Counted from the stretch's first letter, positions 17,760-26,816 are shown. The stretch: 64,000 bases of DNA from Halomonas sp. UBA3074 (GCF_002366715.1 NZ_DFBS01000011.1:62001-126000), one strand, 5' to 3'. The notes: generated from the sequence alone by a model not told the origin. Numbers and translations are program-made.

Positions 17760-18639
17760 CAAGGTACCCAACAACAGAGCGTGGCTGCTGGTGCTTCCCA
17801 TGCTGGTATTGGTGGCATTTTCCGCCGTCATTCCGCTCATGACCGTGGTCAACTACTCGGTGCAGGATGTGCTAGGCCCCAACGCGAGCTTTTTCACGGG
17901 CACCGAGTGGTTTAGAACCATGCTCAACGACGAGGCGCTGCAGTCCGCATTTCTGCGCCAAATTTCATTCTCACTGATTATTCTGGCTATCCAGATACCG
18001 TTGGGAATAGGGATTGCCTTGATCATGCCCAAGCGCGGCTGGCAGGCCTCGGCGGTGTTGATATTGATTACCCTGCCGTTGCTGATTCCCTGGAACGTCG
18101 TGGGCAGCATCTGGCAAATTTTTACCCGTGGCGACATTGGCCTTATGGGCTGGGGGCTCCGTCAACTGGGCGTCGACTACAACATTACCGGTAATGCCAG
18201 CGACGCCTGGGTGACGATCGTCTTGATGGATGTATGGCACTGGACGCCGCTAGTGGCGATGCTTTGCTACAGCGGACTGCGCTCGATTCCTGAAGCGTAT
18301 TATCAGGCAGCGCGGATCGACCGCGCTTCCAAGTGGGCGGTGTTCCGCTATATCCAGTTGCCTAAGCTCACCAACGTGCTCGTTATCGCCGTTCTGCTGC
18401 GCTTCATGCACTCGTTCATGATTTACGCCGAGCCCTTTGTGCTGACCGGCGGCGGCCCCGGCAGTTCGACCACCTTCCTGAGCCAGTCACTGGCCACCAT
18501 GGCCATTGGCCAACAGGATCTGGGGCCCTCTGCCGCGTTTTCGCTGATCTACTTCCTGGTCATTCTGCTGGTGAGCTGGGTGTTCTACACCACCATCATG
18601 AACATGCAGAAAGACAAGCCACCGCATGGAGGTGCCTGA
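17752..18639 (+). CDS. glpP: Glycerol ABC transporter, permease subunit GlpP
   Basis: Inner-membrane permease, 295 aa, six hydrophobic segments, MalF/UgpA type. The coupling-helix (EAA) motif is seen as EAYYQAARIDRASKWAVFRYIQLP around residue 180-200. The open frame runs back to 17629, but that part lies within glpT. The ATG at 17752 (MNNKVPNNRAW) overlaps the glpT stop by 8 nt and begins right before the first helix, so it is the start. Partner of GlpQ. Confidence 0.92.
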   Translation: MNNKVPNNRAWLLVLPMLVLVAFSAVIPLMTVVNYSVQDVLGPNASFFTGTEWFRTMLNDEALQSAFLRQISFSLIILAIQIPLGIGIALIMPKRGWQASAVLILITLPLLIPWNVVGSIWQIFTRGDIGLMGWGLRQLGVDYNITGNASDAWVTIVLMDVWHWTPLVAMLCYSGLRSIPEAYYQAARIDRASKWAVFRYIQLPKLTNVLVIAVLLRFMHSFMIYAEPFVLTGGGPGSSTTFLSQSLATMAIGQQDLGPSAAFSLIYFLVILLVSWVFYTTIMNMQKDKPPHGGA

Positions 18640-18640
18640 T

Positions 18641-19537
18641 ATGAGCTACCAACTCGAAAACACCCAGCGTGGCGAGAAATACAACACGATTTACAGCAAA
18701 GTCACACCGGCTCAGCGGCGTAACCGCTCTGCCCGCTCCCGCTTGCGCTCACGGCTTCTGCTCGGTCTCTATTTGGCGCTGATGATCCTGCCGATTTACT
18801 GGCTGATCAACATGTCGCTGCAGACCAACAGCGAAATTCTTGGCTCGATGACGCTGTGGCCGCAAAACCTCACCTTTGACAACTACATCGGCATCTTCAC
18901 CAACTCAAGCTGGTACATGGGCTACGTCAACTCCATCCTCTATGTGGCCATGAACATGCTGATCACGATCTGCGTGGCACTCCCGGCCGCCTATGCGTTT
19001 AGCCGCTATACCTTTATCGGCGACAAGCACCTGTTTTTCTGGCTGCTGACCAACCTGATGGCGCCACCGGCGGTCTTCCTGCTGCCCTACTTCCAGCTCT
19101 ACTACTCGGTGGGCCTGTTCGATACCCACATCGCCGTCGCACTAGCCCACTGCCTGTTTAATATTCCGCTGGCCATCTGGATTCTGGAAGGCTTTATGAG
19201 CAGCGTGCCCAAAGAGATCGATGAAACAGCGTATATCGACGGCTACAGCTTTCCGCGCTTCTTCGTCAAGATTTTCATCCCCATGATCCGCTCGGGGATC
19301 GGCGTCACGCTGTTCTTCCTGTTCATGTTCTCTTGGGTGGAATTACTGCTGGCGCGCACATTAACAGCCACAGATGCCCAGCCAATCGGCATGATCATGA
19401 CACGTACGTCAACCGCCTCAGGGATTGATTGGGGCACCCTGGCCGCCGCCGGTGTACTGACCATCATTCCCGGCATTCTGGTGGTTTATTTCGTCCGTAA
19501 CCATATCGCCAAGGGCTTCGCCCTGGGCCGTACCTGA
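18641..19537 (+). CDS. glpQ: Glycerol ABC transporter, permease subunit GlpQ
   Basis: Second permease, 298 aa, MalG/UgpE type. A charged N-terminal tail of about 40 residues precedes six helices. The EAA motif is DETAYIDGYSFPRFFVKIFIPMI. The start at 18641 has a perfect GGAGGT 7 nt upstream; an in-frame ATG at 18626 overlaps glpP and is less likely. It lies 1 nt after the glpP stop and is followed 12 nt later by glpU. The name follows the rhizobial transporter and is unrelated to the phosphodiesterase GlpQ. Confidence 0.92.
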   Translation: MSYQLENTQRGEKYNTIYSKVTPAQRRNRSARSRLRSRLLLGLYLALMILPIYWLINMSLQTNSEILGSMTLWPQNLTFDNYIGIFTNSSWYMGYVNSILYVAMNMLITICVALPAAYAFSRYTFIGDKHLFFWLLTNLMAPPAVFLLPYFQLYYSVGLFDTHIAVALAHCLFNIPLAIWILEGFMSSVPKEIDETAYIDGYSFPRFFVKIFIPMIRSGIGVTLFFLFMFSWVELLLARTLTATDAQPIGMIMTRTSTASGIDWGTLAAAGVLTIIPGILVVYFVRNHIAKGFALGRT

Positions 19538-19549
19538 GGAGAGCACATC

Positions 19550-19822
19550 ATGTCTTGGATGGTATGGACCATGCCCACCGCCATATTCTTTTCATCTATC
19601 GCCGCCATGCTTGCGGGGATGACGATATGGGAGATTTTATCTCCCACCATAGAGCGCAAAGGGTTTCTACCCATTGCGACCACTCGCGGGGACCGGCTGT
19701 TTATCGGCCTGCTCTCGGCGGCCTTTATCCACTTGGGAGTGATTGGCTTCACCTCATTATCCATTTGGATTGCACTGGCGGTATCCGCGGTATGGCTGCT
19801 GGTGTTGATGCGCTGGGGATAG
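19550..19822 (+). CDS. glpU: Small membrane protein of the glycerol transporter (GlpU, DUF2160)
   Basis: 90-aa protein with two to three hydrophobic helices (about 8-28, 48-65 and 68-88) joined by a loop containing ILSPTIERKGFLPIATTRGDR, typical of DUF2160 proteins. In rhizobia this gene (glpU) sits in the same transporter operon. Its biochemical role is unknown; a stabilising or coupling subunit is plausible. A GAGGAGAG ribosome site is directly upstream. Confidence 0.85.
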   Translation: MSWMVWTMPTAIFFSSIAAMLAGMTIWEILSPTIERKGFLPIATTRGDRLFIGLLSAAFIHLGVIGFTSLSIWIALAVSAVWLLVLMRWG

Positions 19823-19947
19823 CGCTTGGGAAACACTCGAAAAGCGTATGCAACAGCGCTTTAGAGCGATGTAAAGGGCGCGCTAGCGCTTAACGGTATC
19901 AAGGACGGCCAAGCCATCATGGAAGAACACAACAAAACGAGGTCACC

Positions 19948-21729
19948 ATGCAAAAGCACTACAACAAGTCCAGTCTGACTGAGTTCAAACTGACTAGGTT
20001 CAAACTGACAACCCTCGCCGCTGGTCTGTTACTGGCATCGGGGTCACTGTCAGCGCAGGAACAGGATGCCCGCGCCATTGCTGAACGCTTGGTCGACGAG
20101 CACTTCCAGAACTCAACCCTAAGCCGCGAAGAGCAGATCGAAGAGCTGATGTGGTTTGCCAAGGCAGCCGAGCCCTTTCGCGGTATGGATATCCAAACCG
20201 TCGCCGAAGGCCTCACCACTCACGTCTATGAAAGTGAAGTATTGGCGGAAGCCTTTAGTGAGCTGACCGGCATCAACCTGACCCACAACATCATCGGCGA
20301 AGGCGATGTCGTGGACACCATGCAGAACCAAATGCAGTCGGGTAACAGCATCTATGACGGCTTCGTCAACGATACTGACTCCATCGGTACGCATATCCGC
20401 TACGGCACGACCATCAATATCTCTGAAGCGATGGAGAACGAGTGGGCCGATTACACCCTGCCCACGCTGGATCTGGATGACTTTATTGGCCTGCAATACG
20501 GCACCGGCCCGGATGGCAGTCTTTATCAGCTACCGACTCAGCAGTTCGCCAACCTTTACTGGTTCCGCTATGACTGGTTCCAGCGCGAAGACCTTCAGGA
20601 ACAGTTTCGGGAAATCTACGGCTATGATTTAGGCGTACCCACCAACTGGACCGCTTATGAAGACATTGCCGAGTTCTTCACTGAGCATGTAGGCGAGATA
20701 GACGGCACCAAGATCTACGGCCATATGGATTACGGTCGTCGCGACCCGTCGCTAGGCTGGCGTTTCCATGACTCCTGGCTCTCTATGGCAGGTATGGGTA
20801 GCCCCGGCGTACCCTCTGGCAACCCCGTGGATGATTGGGGTATTCGTGTAAACGAAGATAGCCAGCCGGTAGGCGCCAGCGTCAGCCGTGGCGGTGCCAC
20901 CAATTCACCGGCCTCTGTGTTCGCGATGCAGAAAGCCGTCGATTGGCTACAGGACTTTGCCCCCGAAGAAGCACAGGGCATGACCTTTGGTGAAGCAGGC
21001 CCCGTGCCAGCGCAAGGCCACATTGCTCAGCAGATCTTCTGGTACACCGCGTTTACCGCCGACATGACCGACCCTTCTGTGGCCGTGACCGACGATGAAG
21101 GCAACCCACTGTGGCGCATGGCTCCTTCACCGACCGGCCCTTACTGGGAAGAAGGTATGAAAGTGGGCTATCAGGACGTAGGCGCATGGACCTTCTTTGA
21201 CTCTACCCCCGAAGACCGCCGCACCGCGGCGTGGCTGTTTGGTCAGTTCACCGTGTCTAAAACCGTGTCTTTGGAAAAACTCATGCATGGTTTAACGCCG
21301 ATTCGCGAATCTGACATCTTCTCTGAGCAGATGACAGAAATGGCACCCAAGCTGGGTGGTTTGGTGGAATTCTACCGTAGCCCCAACGAGTCCAACTGGA
21401 CGCCTACCGGTACCAACGTACCTGACTACCCACGCATGGCACCGCTGTGGTGGCAGAACCTTGCACCGGTCATGAGTGGTGAAGTGACGCCTCAGGAAGG
21501 ACTCGACAAGCTGGCGGCAGACCTAGACAGCACCATGAATCGTCTGGCCCGCGCCAACGTGTTCGACAGCTACGCGCCAGTACTTAACGAAGAGCGCGAC
21601 CCGCAGTACTGGCTGGACCAGGACGGCGCCCCAAAACCCAAGCTGGATAACGAAATGCCGCAAGGCACCACCGTTCCTTACGATGAAATGATGGAAGCCT
21701 GGATGGAAGCTGGTACGCGCCAAGAGTAA
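19948..21729 (+). CDS. glpV: Glycerol ABC transporter, substrate-binding protein GlpV
   Basis: Periplasmic binding protein of 593 aa, the large type found with DUF2160-containing glycerol transporters and longer than usual sugar-binding proteins (about 400-450). A Sec signal peptide ends near LLLASGSLSAQEQ (about residue 36). The mature protein opens with an extra helical region, then the binding fold (TVAEGLTTHVYESEVLAEAF, NDTDSIGTHIRYG, GVPTNWTAYEDIAEFFTEH). The signal has a small in-frame duplication, TEFKL-TRFKL, from a 15-bp repeat. It is separated from glpU by 125 nt and followed by a stable hairpin before glpD. Confidence 0.9.
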   Translation: MQKHYNKSSLTEFKLTRFKLTTLAAGLLLASGSLSAQEQDARAIAERLVDEHFQNSTLSREEQIEELMWFAKAAEPFRGMDIQTVAEGLTTHVYESEVLAEAFSELTGINLTHNIIGEGDVVDTMQNQMQSGNSIYDGFVNDTDSIGTHIRYGTTINISEAMENEWADYTLPTLDLDDFIGLQYGTGPDGSLYQLPTQQFANLYWFRYDWFQREDLQEQFREIYGYDLGVPTNWTAYEDIAEFFTEHVGEIDGTKIYGHMDYGRRDPSLGWRFHDSWLSMAGMGSPGVPSGNPVDDWGIRVNEDSQPVGASVSRGGATNSPASVFAMQKAVDWLQDFAPEEAQGMTFGEAGPVPAQGHIAQQIFWYTAFTADMTDPSVAVTDDEGNPLWRMAPSPTGPYWEEGMKVGYQDVGAWTFFDSTPEDRRTAAWLFGQFTVSKTVSLEKLMHGLTPIRESDIFSEQMTEMAPKLGGLVEFYRSPNESNWTPTGTNVPDYPRMAPLWWQNLAPVMSGEVTPQEGLDKLAADLDSTMNRLARANVFDSYAPVLNEERDPQYWLDQDGAPKPKLDNEMPQGTTVPYDEMMEAWMEAGTRQE

Positions 21730-21761
21730 TCGAGCTTACCAGTAACGACGCGTCAAAACTT

Positions 21762-21787
21762 GCAGGGCGGGCTCAGGCTCGCCCTGC
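21762..21787 (+). promoter_or_regulatory. Stable stem-loop between glpV and glpD
   Basis: Inverted repeat GCAGGGCGGGC / GCTCGCCCTGC (one G-U pair) with a 4-nt loop, 33 nt past the glpV stop and with no T tract. Such hairpins after binding-protein genes often protect the upstream mRNA and lower expression downstream; that role is inferred. Confidence 0.5.
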
Positions 21788-21870
21788 CAAGGGTTTCATT
21801 GGCGGTATGCCAGAGCTAAAGAGACGACACCCACTGCAACCGGGCTATTGATTGGTTAATTGGATCCGCT

Positions 21871-23514
21871 ATGAAACTGCGAAATCGAAATATTGAGAAG
21901 TTACCCACTGAAACCTTTGATGCCCTGATCATTGGCGGCGGTATCAATGGCGCGGCCACCGCAGCGGCACTGGCGGGTAAAGGCGCAAAAGTAGCCCTGA
22001 TCGACCGTGGCGACTTCGCTGGCAGTACCAGCATGCACTCCTCCAACCTGGTATGGGGTGGCATTAAATACATGGAAAGCAAGGATTTTGCACTGGTTCG
22101 CAAACTGTGCAAAAGCCGCAATCACTTGATCAAAAGTTACCCTTCCACGGTTCAGGAAATTCGTTTCCTCACCACTATTTCAAAAGGTTTCCGCCACTCC
22201 CCTCGTTACCTGTGGGCGGGCACCTGGCTTTACTGGCTGATGGGCAATGGCTTCACTAAGCTGCCCCGTCTGCTTTCACCCCATAAAATCAAGCAAGAAG
22301 AGCCCATCATCGATATTGAAGGCGCGGTGGGCGGCTTCGAGTATTCCGACGCTTACCTTCACGATAATGATGCTCGGTTTGTCTTCAACTTTGTACGCCA
22401 AGCGCTTAACTACGGGGCAATTGCTGCCAATTACGTCGAGTCGCTCGGCGCTGAGCGAAAAGGTGACCTTTGGGTCACCAAAGCACGTAACGTCATGGAT
22501 GGAAGCACCTTTGATATTCGCGCCAAGGTGCTCATCAATGCGGCTGGTCCGTGGGTCGATCAACACAATGAGCTGACGGGGCAAAAAACCACCCATCACC
22601 ACCTCTATTCCAAAGGTATTCACCTCATCGTTCCCCAATTGACCGATACACAGCGAGTGTTGGCGTTTTTTGCAGACGATGGTCGACTGTTCTTTGTAAT
22701 CCCCATGGGCAACCGCACCTGCATTGGGACGACCGATACCCATATGGAACATCCAGAGGTGGAGGTCACCGCTGACGATATCGCCTTTGTGCTGGAAAAC
22801 ATCAATAAGCGCCTGACGCTGGCTAAACCGCTTACTCAGGACGACATCATCTCAACGCGCTGCGGTGTTCGGCCATTAGCCATCAAAGATAATCAGGGCA
22901 ACGATCGCGACTTCCTGCAGCTCTCGCGTAAGCACGTGGTCGATACCAACGCCGACAGCGCGCATATCAGTATCTTTGGTGGCAAGCTGACCGACTGCTT
23001 GAACGTAGGCGATGAGATTGCCGAAGAAATTAGCCAACTGGGCGTTAACCTGACAGACCCTAGCTTCCACTGGTACGGCGAGCCTCCCCACGCTGTTAAA
23101 CAGCAGTTTATGTATCAAGCCAAGCGCATGAACCTGGACGCCATGACGGCCTCAACCTCGACTGAACTGCTCTCCACACGGCTCTGGCGGCGCTATGCGG
23201 ACCAGGCCATTCAGATGTTGGAGAAAATTCGCCAGGACCCTGCCCAAGGTGAAATTCTAATTGAGGGCACCGAGTACATTCGCTGTGAGCTTGAGCATGC
23301 CCGTGATCATGAAATGATCACTCAGCTTGAGGATTTTTTACGCCGCCGAGCCAAGGTCTCACTGGTCGTGCCCCACGAACAGCTACGCCATTCAAAGGGC
23401 TTAAAAGAGGCTTGCCGGGTGTTGTTTGGCGATGATGCCGATGAGCGTTTAAACGACTACTTCGAACATCACCGAGATACCTCGTTACCGTTTACGCCTG
23501 CGGCTAAGGGTTAA
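21871..23514 (+). CDS. glpD: Glycerol-3-phosphate dehydrogenase, FAD-dependent
   Basis: Oxidises glycerol 3-phosphate to DHAP at the inner membrane, passing electrons to quinone. The N-terminal FAD-binding motif is ALIIGGGINGAATAAALAGKG. FAGSTSMHSSNLVWGGIKYME, GPWVDQH and STRCGVRPLA are family features. 547 aa is slightly longer than the roughly 500-aa E. coli enzyme, with an extra C-terminal helical domain as in many homologues. It lies after the transporter genes and ends the plus-strand block. An AAATCGAA box (the operator element reversed) lies within its first codons, 21882-21889. Confidence 0.95.
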   Translation: MKLRNRNIEKLPTETFDALIIGGGINGAATAAALAGKGAKVALIDRGDFAGSTSMHSSNLVWGGIKYMESKDFALVRKLCKSRNHLIKSYPSTVQEIRFLTTISKGFRHSPRYLWAGTWLYWLMGNGFTKLPRLLSPHKIKQEEPIIDIEGAVGGFEYSDAYLHDNDARFVFNFVRQALNYGAIAANYVESLGAERKGDLWVTKARNVMDGSTFDIRAKVLINAAGPWVDQHNELTGQKTTHHHLYSKGIHLIVPQLTDTQRVLAFFADDGRLFFVIPMGNRTCIGTTDTHMEHPEVEVTADDIAFVLENINKRLTLAKPLTQDDIISTRCGVRPLAIKDNQGNDRDFLQLSRKHVVDTNADSAHISIFGGKLTDCLNVGDEIAEEISQLGVNLTDPSFHWYGEPPHAVKQQFMYQAKRMNLDAMTASTSTELLSTRLWRRYADQAIQMLEKIRQDPAQGEILIEGTEYIRCELEHARDHEMITQLEDFLRRRAKVSLVVPHEQLRHSKGLKEACRVLFGDDADERLNDYFEHHRDTSLPFTPAAKG

Positions 23515-23534
23515 GCCTTTAAACCGTAATAAGT

Positions 23535-23564
23535 AAAAAGCCCCCTCAATTCAATGAGGGGGCT
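23535..23564 (-). terminator. Terminator of the 74-aa ORF, probably also limiting glpD
   Basis: Stem AGCCCCCTCA / TGAGGGGGCT with a 6-nt loop. On the minus strand it is followed by T5, a good terminator for the small gene ending at 23592. On the plus strand the T tract is poor, though the stem could still slow transcripts leaving glpD. Confidence 0.85.
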
Positions 23565-23591
23565 AATGGTTATTTAACCGCTTTAATTGTT

Positions 23592-23816
23592 CTACTCTTC
23601 ATCTTCAATACGAAGTTGGGAGTCTCCCGCGAGCACTTCATCCCAGGCCTCTTCCAATGTGCAGCCTGAACGGCTATCCACTGTATCGATAACCTCAACT
23701 GCATGTTGCAGTGACTCACGGTTGCCCTTCAGCGCCACCACTAGCCTGGCAAGGTCTTGCTTACTGAAGGAGCTGGCGATGCTATTGGCTTGTTGGCTCA
23801 GTTCGATGCAGTTCAT
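23592..23816 (-). CDS. Small acidic protein of unknown function
   Basis: 74-aa helical acidic protein with no recognised family. It contains one Cys near the N-terminus (MNCIELSQQANSIASSFSKQD), a central NRESLQHAVEVIDTVDS and a second Cys before an acidic end. It is supported as a real gene by GAGGT 7-8 nt before its ATG and a strong terminator just downstream. It lies alone between glpD and glpK; the context gives no function. Confidence 0.7.
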   Translation of the reverse strand: MNCIELSQQANSIASSFSKQDLARLVVALKGNRESLQHAVEVIDTVDSRSGCTLEEAWDEVLAGDSQLRIEDEE

Positions 23817-24198
23817 TAGTAATACCTCATGGTATGGTCATCCGCTGCCAAACCGGTAATCGGTTGAAAGCAGCCATCTTAGTTAACGACGTATGGTGAC
23901 GTTGCTACTCATGCTGGGCCGGGTAAGTGCCCAGTTCGGTAACTGCGAAACGGTCACAAGCGTTAAGACCTTCGCCTTTTAGCACTTGGGTAATACTGAA
24001 GCGCTATGGTTCTGTAGCAAGGATGAGGTGAGTAGTTCGGGATAACGAAACACCGCCCTGATCCATGACTTCACTATGGGTCACAGGCACAAAGCTAACA
24101 ATGCGTCATTGGCCGCAGGCAGGGTTGTAACTCGACTACATAACCGCGCAATAAGCGATAATGTTGTTAAAGACTTTCAAGAGGGGCGCTAAAAGCGC
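23817..24198. other. Intergenic stretch without recognised gene
   Basis: About 380 bp upstream of the small acidic gene and downstream of glpK. No open frame with a ribosome site was found. A hairpin-forming CTGGGC / GCCCAG pair is near 23917-23937, and the palindrome-like TTCG-GGATAA-CGAA is near 24037-24050. Either may belong to the promoter region of the small gene. Confidence 0.5.
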
Positions 24199-24233
24199 AA
24201 AAAAAGGGCGACCAGCTGGTTATTGGCCGCCCT
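24199..24233 (-). terminator. Rho-independent terminator of glpK
   Basis: On the minus strand, GGGCGGCC pairs with GGTCGCCC (one G-U) and is followed by T7, 80 nt past the glpK stop. Confidence 0.8.
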
Positions 24234-24313
24234 ATCATAAGACACGTTGCGTTATTTAATAGTAGGCTTAAGTCGTGAGGCGTCGTTTTAAGACATAGCC
24301 TTAAGGCAACGTT

Positions 24314-25810
24314 TTAAGAGCCCTGGTCGTGGGAGCGAACCCGGGAAACCGCATCCAGCCAACCTTGATAAAGCTGCTCGCGCGTGGTCTCTTCCATGGT
24401 GGGCACAAAGCTCTTCTCGCAACGCCACAGCTGTTCAATCTCTTCCAAGGTCTGATACCAACCCAAGCGCAGCCCGGCCAGGTAGGCTGCACCCAGCGCC
24501 GTGGTTTCCAGTATGGTGGGGCGATCTACCTGTACACCGAGCATGTCGGCCAGAAACTGCATCACCCAGCTGTTCTTCACCATGCCGCCATCGACACGTA
24601 GCGTGCCGGGAGGTGCCTCCATGTCATCGTTCATGCAGTGCTGCAAGTCGCGGGTTTGATAGCACACGGCCTGCAGTCCGGCGGCGACAATTTCCGCAAT
24701 GCCGGTATCCCGGGTCAAGCCAAAAATCGCTCCTCGCGCTTTGGGATCCCAGTGCGGCGCGCCCAAACCAGTGAACGCAGGTACCAAGTAAACGCTGTGG
24801 CCGCTCCGCGTTTCCCGAGCCAGTGCTTCGGTTTCCGAGGCATCGGCAAACAGATTGAGTCCGTCGCGCAGCCACTGCACCGTTGCCCCTGCCACGAAAA
24901 TACTGCCTTCCATTGCATACGTCGGCTTACCATTCAGGCGGTAGCCGATGGTGGTCAATAGGCGGTTGCGTGACAGTGACGGCGTCTCACCGGTATTGAC
25001 GATCATGAAACAGCCGGTGCCATAGGTACTCTTGCCCATGCCTGGCTGAAAACACGCCTGCCCGACCAAAGCAGCCTGCTGGTCCCCTGCCACCCCAGCG
25101 ATGGGTAGGGGTGCGCCAAGCCAGTGCGCCTCGGTGGTGCCGAAATCATCGCTGGAGTCTTTCACTTCGGGCAGTAGGTTGCCGGGAATATTGAACAGCG
25201 CTAGCAGCTCGTCGTCCCACTCCTGAGTATGAATATTGAACAGTGCCGTGCGTGACGCATTCGTAGCATCGGTGACATGCTGTTGGCCGCCGGTCAATCG
25301 CCAGATCAGGAAGCTGTCGACAGTGCCGAAGGCCAGCTCTCCCCGTTCGGCGCGCTCCCGTGCGCTCTCGACATTATCCAGAATCCAGGCAAGTTTGGTC
25401 GCTGAGAAGTAGGGATCAATCAGCAGGCCGGTCTTGGCTTGAACGACCTCGGTGTGGCCTTTATCCCGCAGCGCCTGACACAAATCCGAGGTACGGCGAT
25501 CCTGCCAGACAATGGCGTTATAAAGTGGTTTGCCGGTCGCCCGGTCCCATAACAGGGTAGTTTCTCGCTGATTGGTAATACCGATCCCAGCAATCTGTTC
25601 TGGCGTAACGTCAGCATTAGCCATCACATCACGGCAGGTGGCCACCACCGTTTCCCAGATATCTTCTGGGTCGTGCTCGATCCAGCCATCATGCGGAAAG
25701 TGCTGGGTAAACTCCTGCTGGGCAACGGCAGCCACTTGACCCTGGCGGTCGAAGAGAATGGCGCGTGAGCTGGTGGTACCCTGATCGATGGCAAGTATAT
25801 AAGAGGACAT
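24314..25810 (-). CDS. glpK: Glycerol kinase
   Basis: Phosphorylates glycerol to glycerol 3-phosphate in the cytosol, trapping the imported substrate. The FGGY-kinase start ILAIDQGTTSSRAILFD, the substrate-binding GWIEHDPEDIW, TNQRETTLLWDR and GLGAPHWDPKARGAIFGL are all present; length 498 aa matches E. coli (502). It is transcribed from the same strand as glpR, 121 nt downstream of it, with three phased operator-like boxes in front, so it can be regulated on its own. Confidence 0.97.
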   Translation of the reverse strand: MSSYILAIDQGTTSSRAILFDRQGQVAAVAQQEFTQHFPHDGWIEHDPEDIWETVVATCRDVMANADVTPEQIAGIGITNQRETTLLWDRATGKPLYNAIVWQDRRTSDLCQALRDKGHTEVVQAKTGLLIDPYFSATKLAWILDNVESARERAERGELAFGTVDSFLIWRLTGGQQHVTDATNASRTALFNIHTQEWDDELLALFNIPGNLLPEVKDSSDDFGTTEAHWLGAPLPIAGVAGDQQAALVGQACFQPGMGKSTYGTGCFMIVNTGETPSLSRNRLLTTIGYRLNGKPTYAMEGSIFVAGATVQWLRDGLNLFADASETEALARETRSGHSVYLVPAFTGLGAPHWDPKARGAIFGLTRDTGIAEIVAAGLQAVCYQTRDLQHCMNDDMEAPPGTLRVDGGMVKNSWVMQFLADMLGVQVDRPTILETTALGAAYLAGLRLGWYQTLEEIEQLWRCEKSFVPTMEETTREQLYQGWLDAVSRVRSHDQGS

Positions 25811-25815
25811 ATCGA

Positions 25816-25864
25816 GTTCGCTTTGTTGTAGTGTCTTTCGATTTTGTTTAATTGCTTTCGCTTT
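25816..25864 (-). promoter_or_regulatory. Three phased TTCG(A/C)TTT repeats upstream of glpK
   Basis: GTTCGCTTT, TTTCGATTT and TTTCGCTTT are placed with their TTCG cores at 25817, 25837 and 25857, exactly 20 bp apart (about two helical turns). The same element occurs upstream of glpS and glpR. Best read as GlpR binding sites; inference from repetition and position. Confidence 0.55.
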
Positions 25865-25931
25865 ATTATGTTTTAAGGCTACTCCAGCCGCTCGAAATGC
25901 TCAAGGATGAAACTGCCCAGGAAGCGCTTGC

Positions 25932-26690
25932 CTATGCGATATGCAATGCCACGTCGTGCTGGGTCAGCAAACGCTGAATTGCTTCAGGCGGTTTGCGATC
26001 GGTGAACAATGCATCCAACTGCTCCAAGTTGCCCTGACGAACCACCGGGTTACGGTGAAACTTGGAGTAGTCTGCGGCTAAGTAGATACGCCGCGAGTTG
26101 GCAATAATTGCTTGAGCGACGCGCACTTCCTGGTAATCGAATTCCAGTAGCGAACCATCCTCGTCAATACCGCTGATACCGATAATGCCGTAATCCACTT
26201 TAAACTGATTGATAAAGTCGATAGTGGCTTCGCCAATGATCCCGCCATCACGCGAGCGTACCTGCCCCCCGGCGATGATCACGGTAAAATCTTCTTTATG
26301 CTGCAGTATGGCGGCCACATTGAGGTTATTGGTGATGATCTCGAGCCCTTGATGCTCCAACAGCGCATGAGCAATCACTTCGTTGCTGGTCCCGATGTTG
26401 ATGAACAGCGAAGCGTGGTTGGGGATGTGCTGTGCCAAACAGCGGGCAATACGCTCTTTCTCTTCCAGGTGGAGCGTCTTGCGTGTGCTATAGGCGGTAT
26501 TGACGGTGCTCGATTCGATGCCAACGCCGCCATGCACACGGCGCACCCGCCCTTCGTCAGCCAGCGTGTTCAAATCACGGCGAATGGTTTGCGGCGTCAC
26601 CGCAAAGTGGTCAGTGAGCTGTTCGATACTCATATAGCCGTGCTGGCGAACTAGCTCGACAATGGCATCCTGGCGAAATTGTTGATTCAT
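25932..26690 (-). CDS. glpR: Glycerol-3-phosphate regulon repressor (DeoR family)
   Basis: 252-aa transcription factor. N-terminal winged helix (about 1-55) has DAIVELVRQHGYMSIEQLTDHF and the DeoR signature VTPQTIRRDLNTLADEGRVRRVHGG. The C-terminal sugar-phosphate-sensing domain (about 75-252) has FINIGTSNEVIAHALLEH and GISGIDEDGSLLEFD. It is expected to repress the glp genes and be released by glycerol 3-phosphate (family knowledge). TTCGATTT (26703-26710) and the palindrome TTTCGAAA (26745-26752) lie just upstream, suggesting autoregulation. Confidence 0.94.
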   Translation of the reverse strand: MNQQFRQDAIVELVRQHGYMSIEQLTDHFAVTPQTIRRDLNTLADEGRVRRVHGGVGIESSTVNTAYSTRKTLHLEEKERIARCLAQHIPNHASLFINIGTSNEVIAHALLEHQGLEIITNNLNVAAILQHKEDFTVIIAGGQVRSRDGGIIGEATIDFINQFKVDYGIIGISGIDEDGSLLEFDYQEVRVAQAIIANSRRIYLAADYSKFHRNPVVRQGNLEQLDALFTDRKPPEAIQRLLTQHDVALHIA

Positions 26691-26702
26691 AAGCCCGGCC
26701 TG

Positions 26703-26752
26703 TTCGATTTTTATTGGTTTCTGAACGTATTAGGGTAGCAAAATTTTCGAAA
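26703..26752 (-). promoter_or_regulatory. Operator-like boxes upstream of glpR
   Basis: TTCGATTT at 26703-26710 and the perfect palindrome TTTCGAAA at 26745-26752 stand 12 and 54 nt before the glpR start. They match the element seen before glpS and glpK. Confidence 0.45.
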
Positions 26753-26816
26753 TCTAATAGCTCTCATCAAGTGCTACATTTCCATCACACCGACAGGCCG
26801 AACCGTTAGTCGTCTT

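Noticed and set aside
24181..24210. Second hairpin GCGCT-AAA-AGCGC near the glpK terminator
   Set aside because: Very short stem, and adjacent to the better terminator at 24199-24233.
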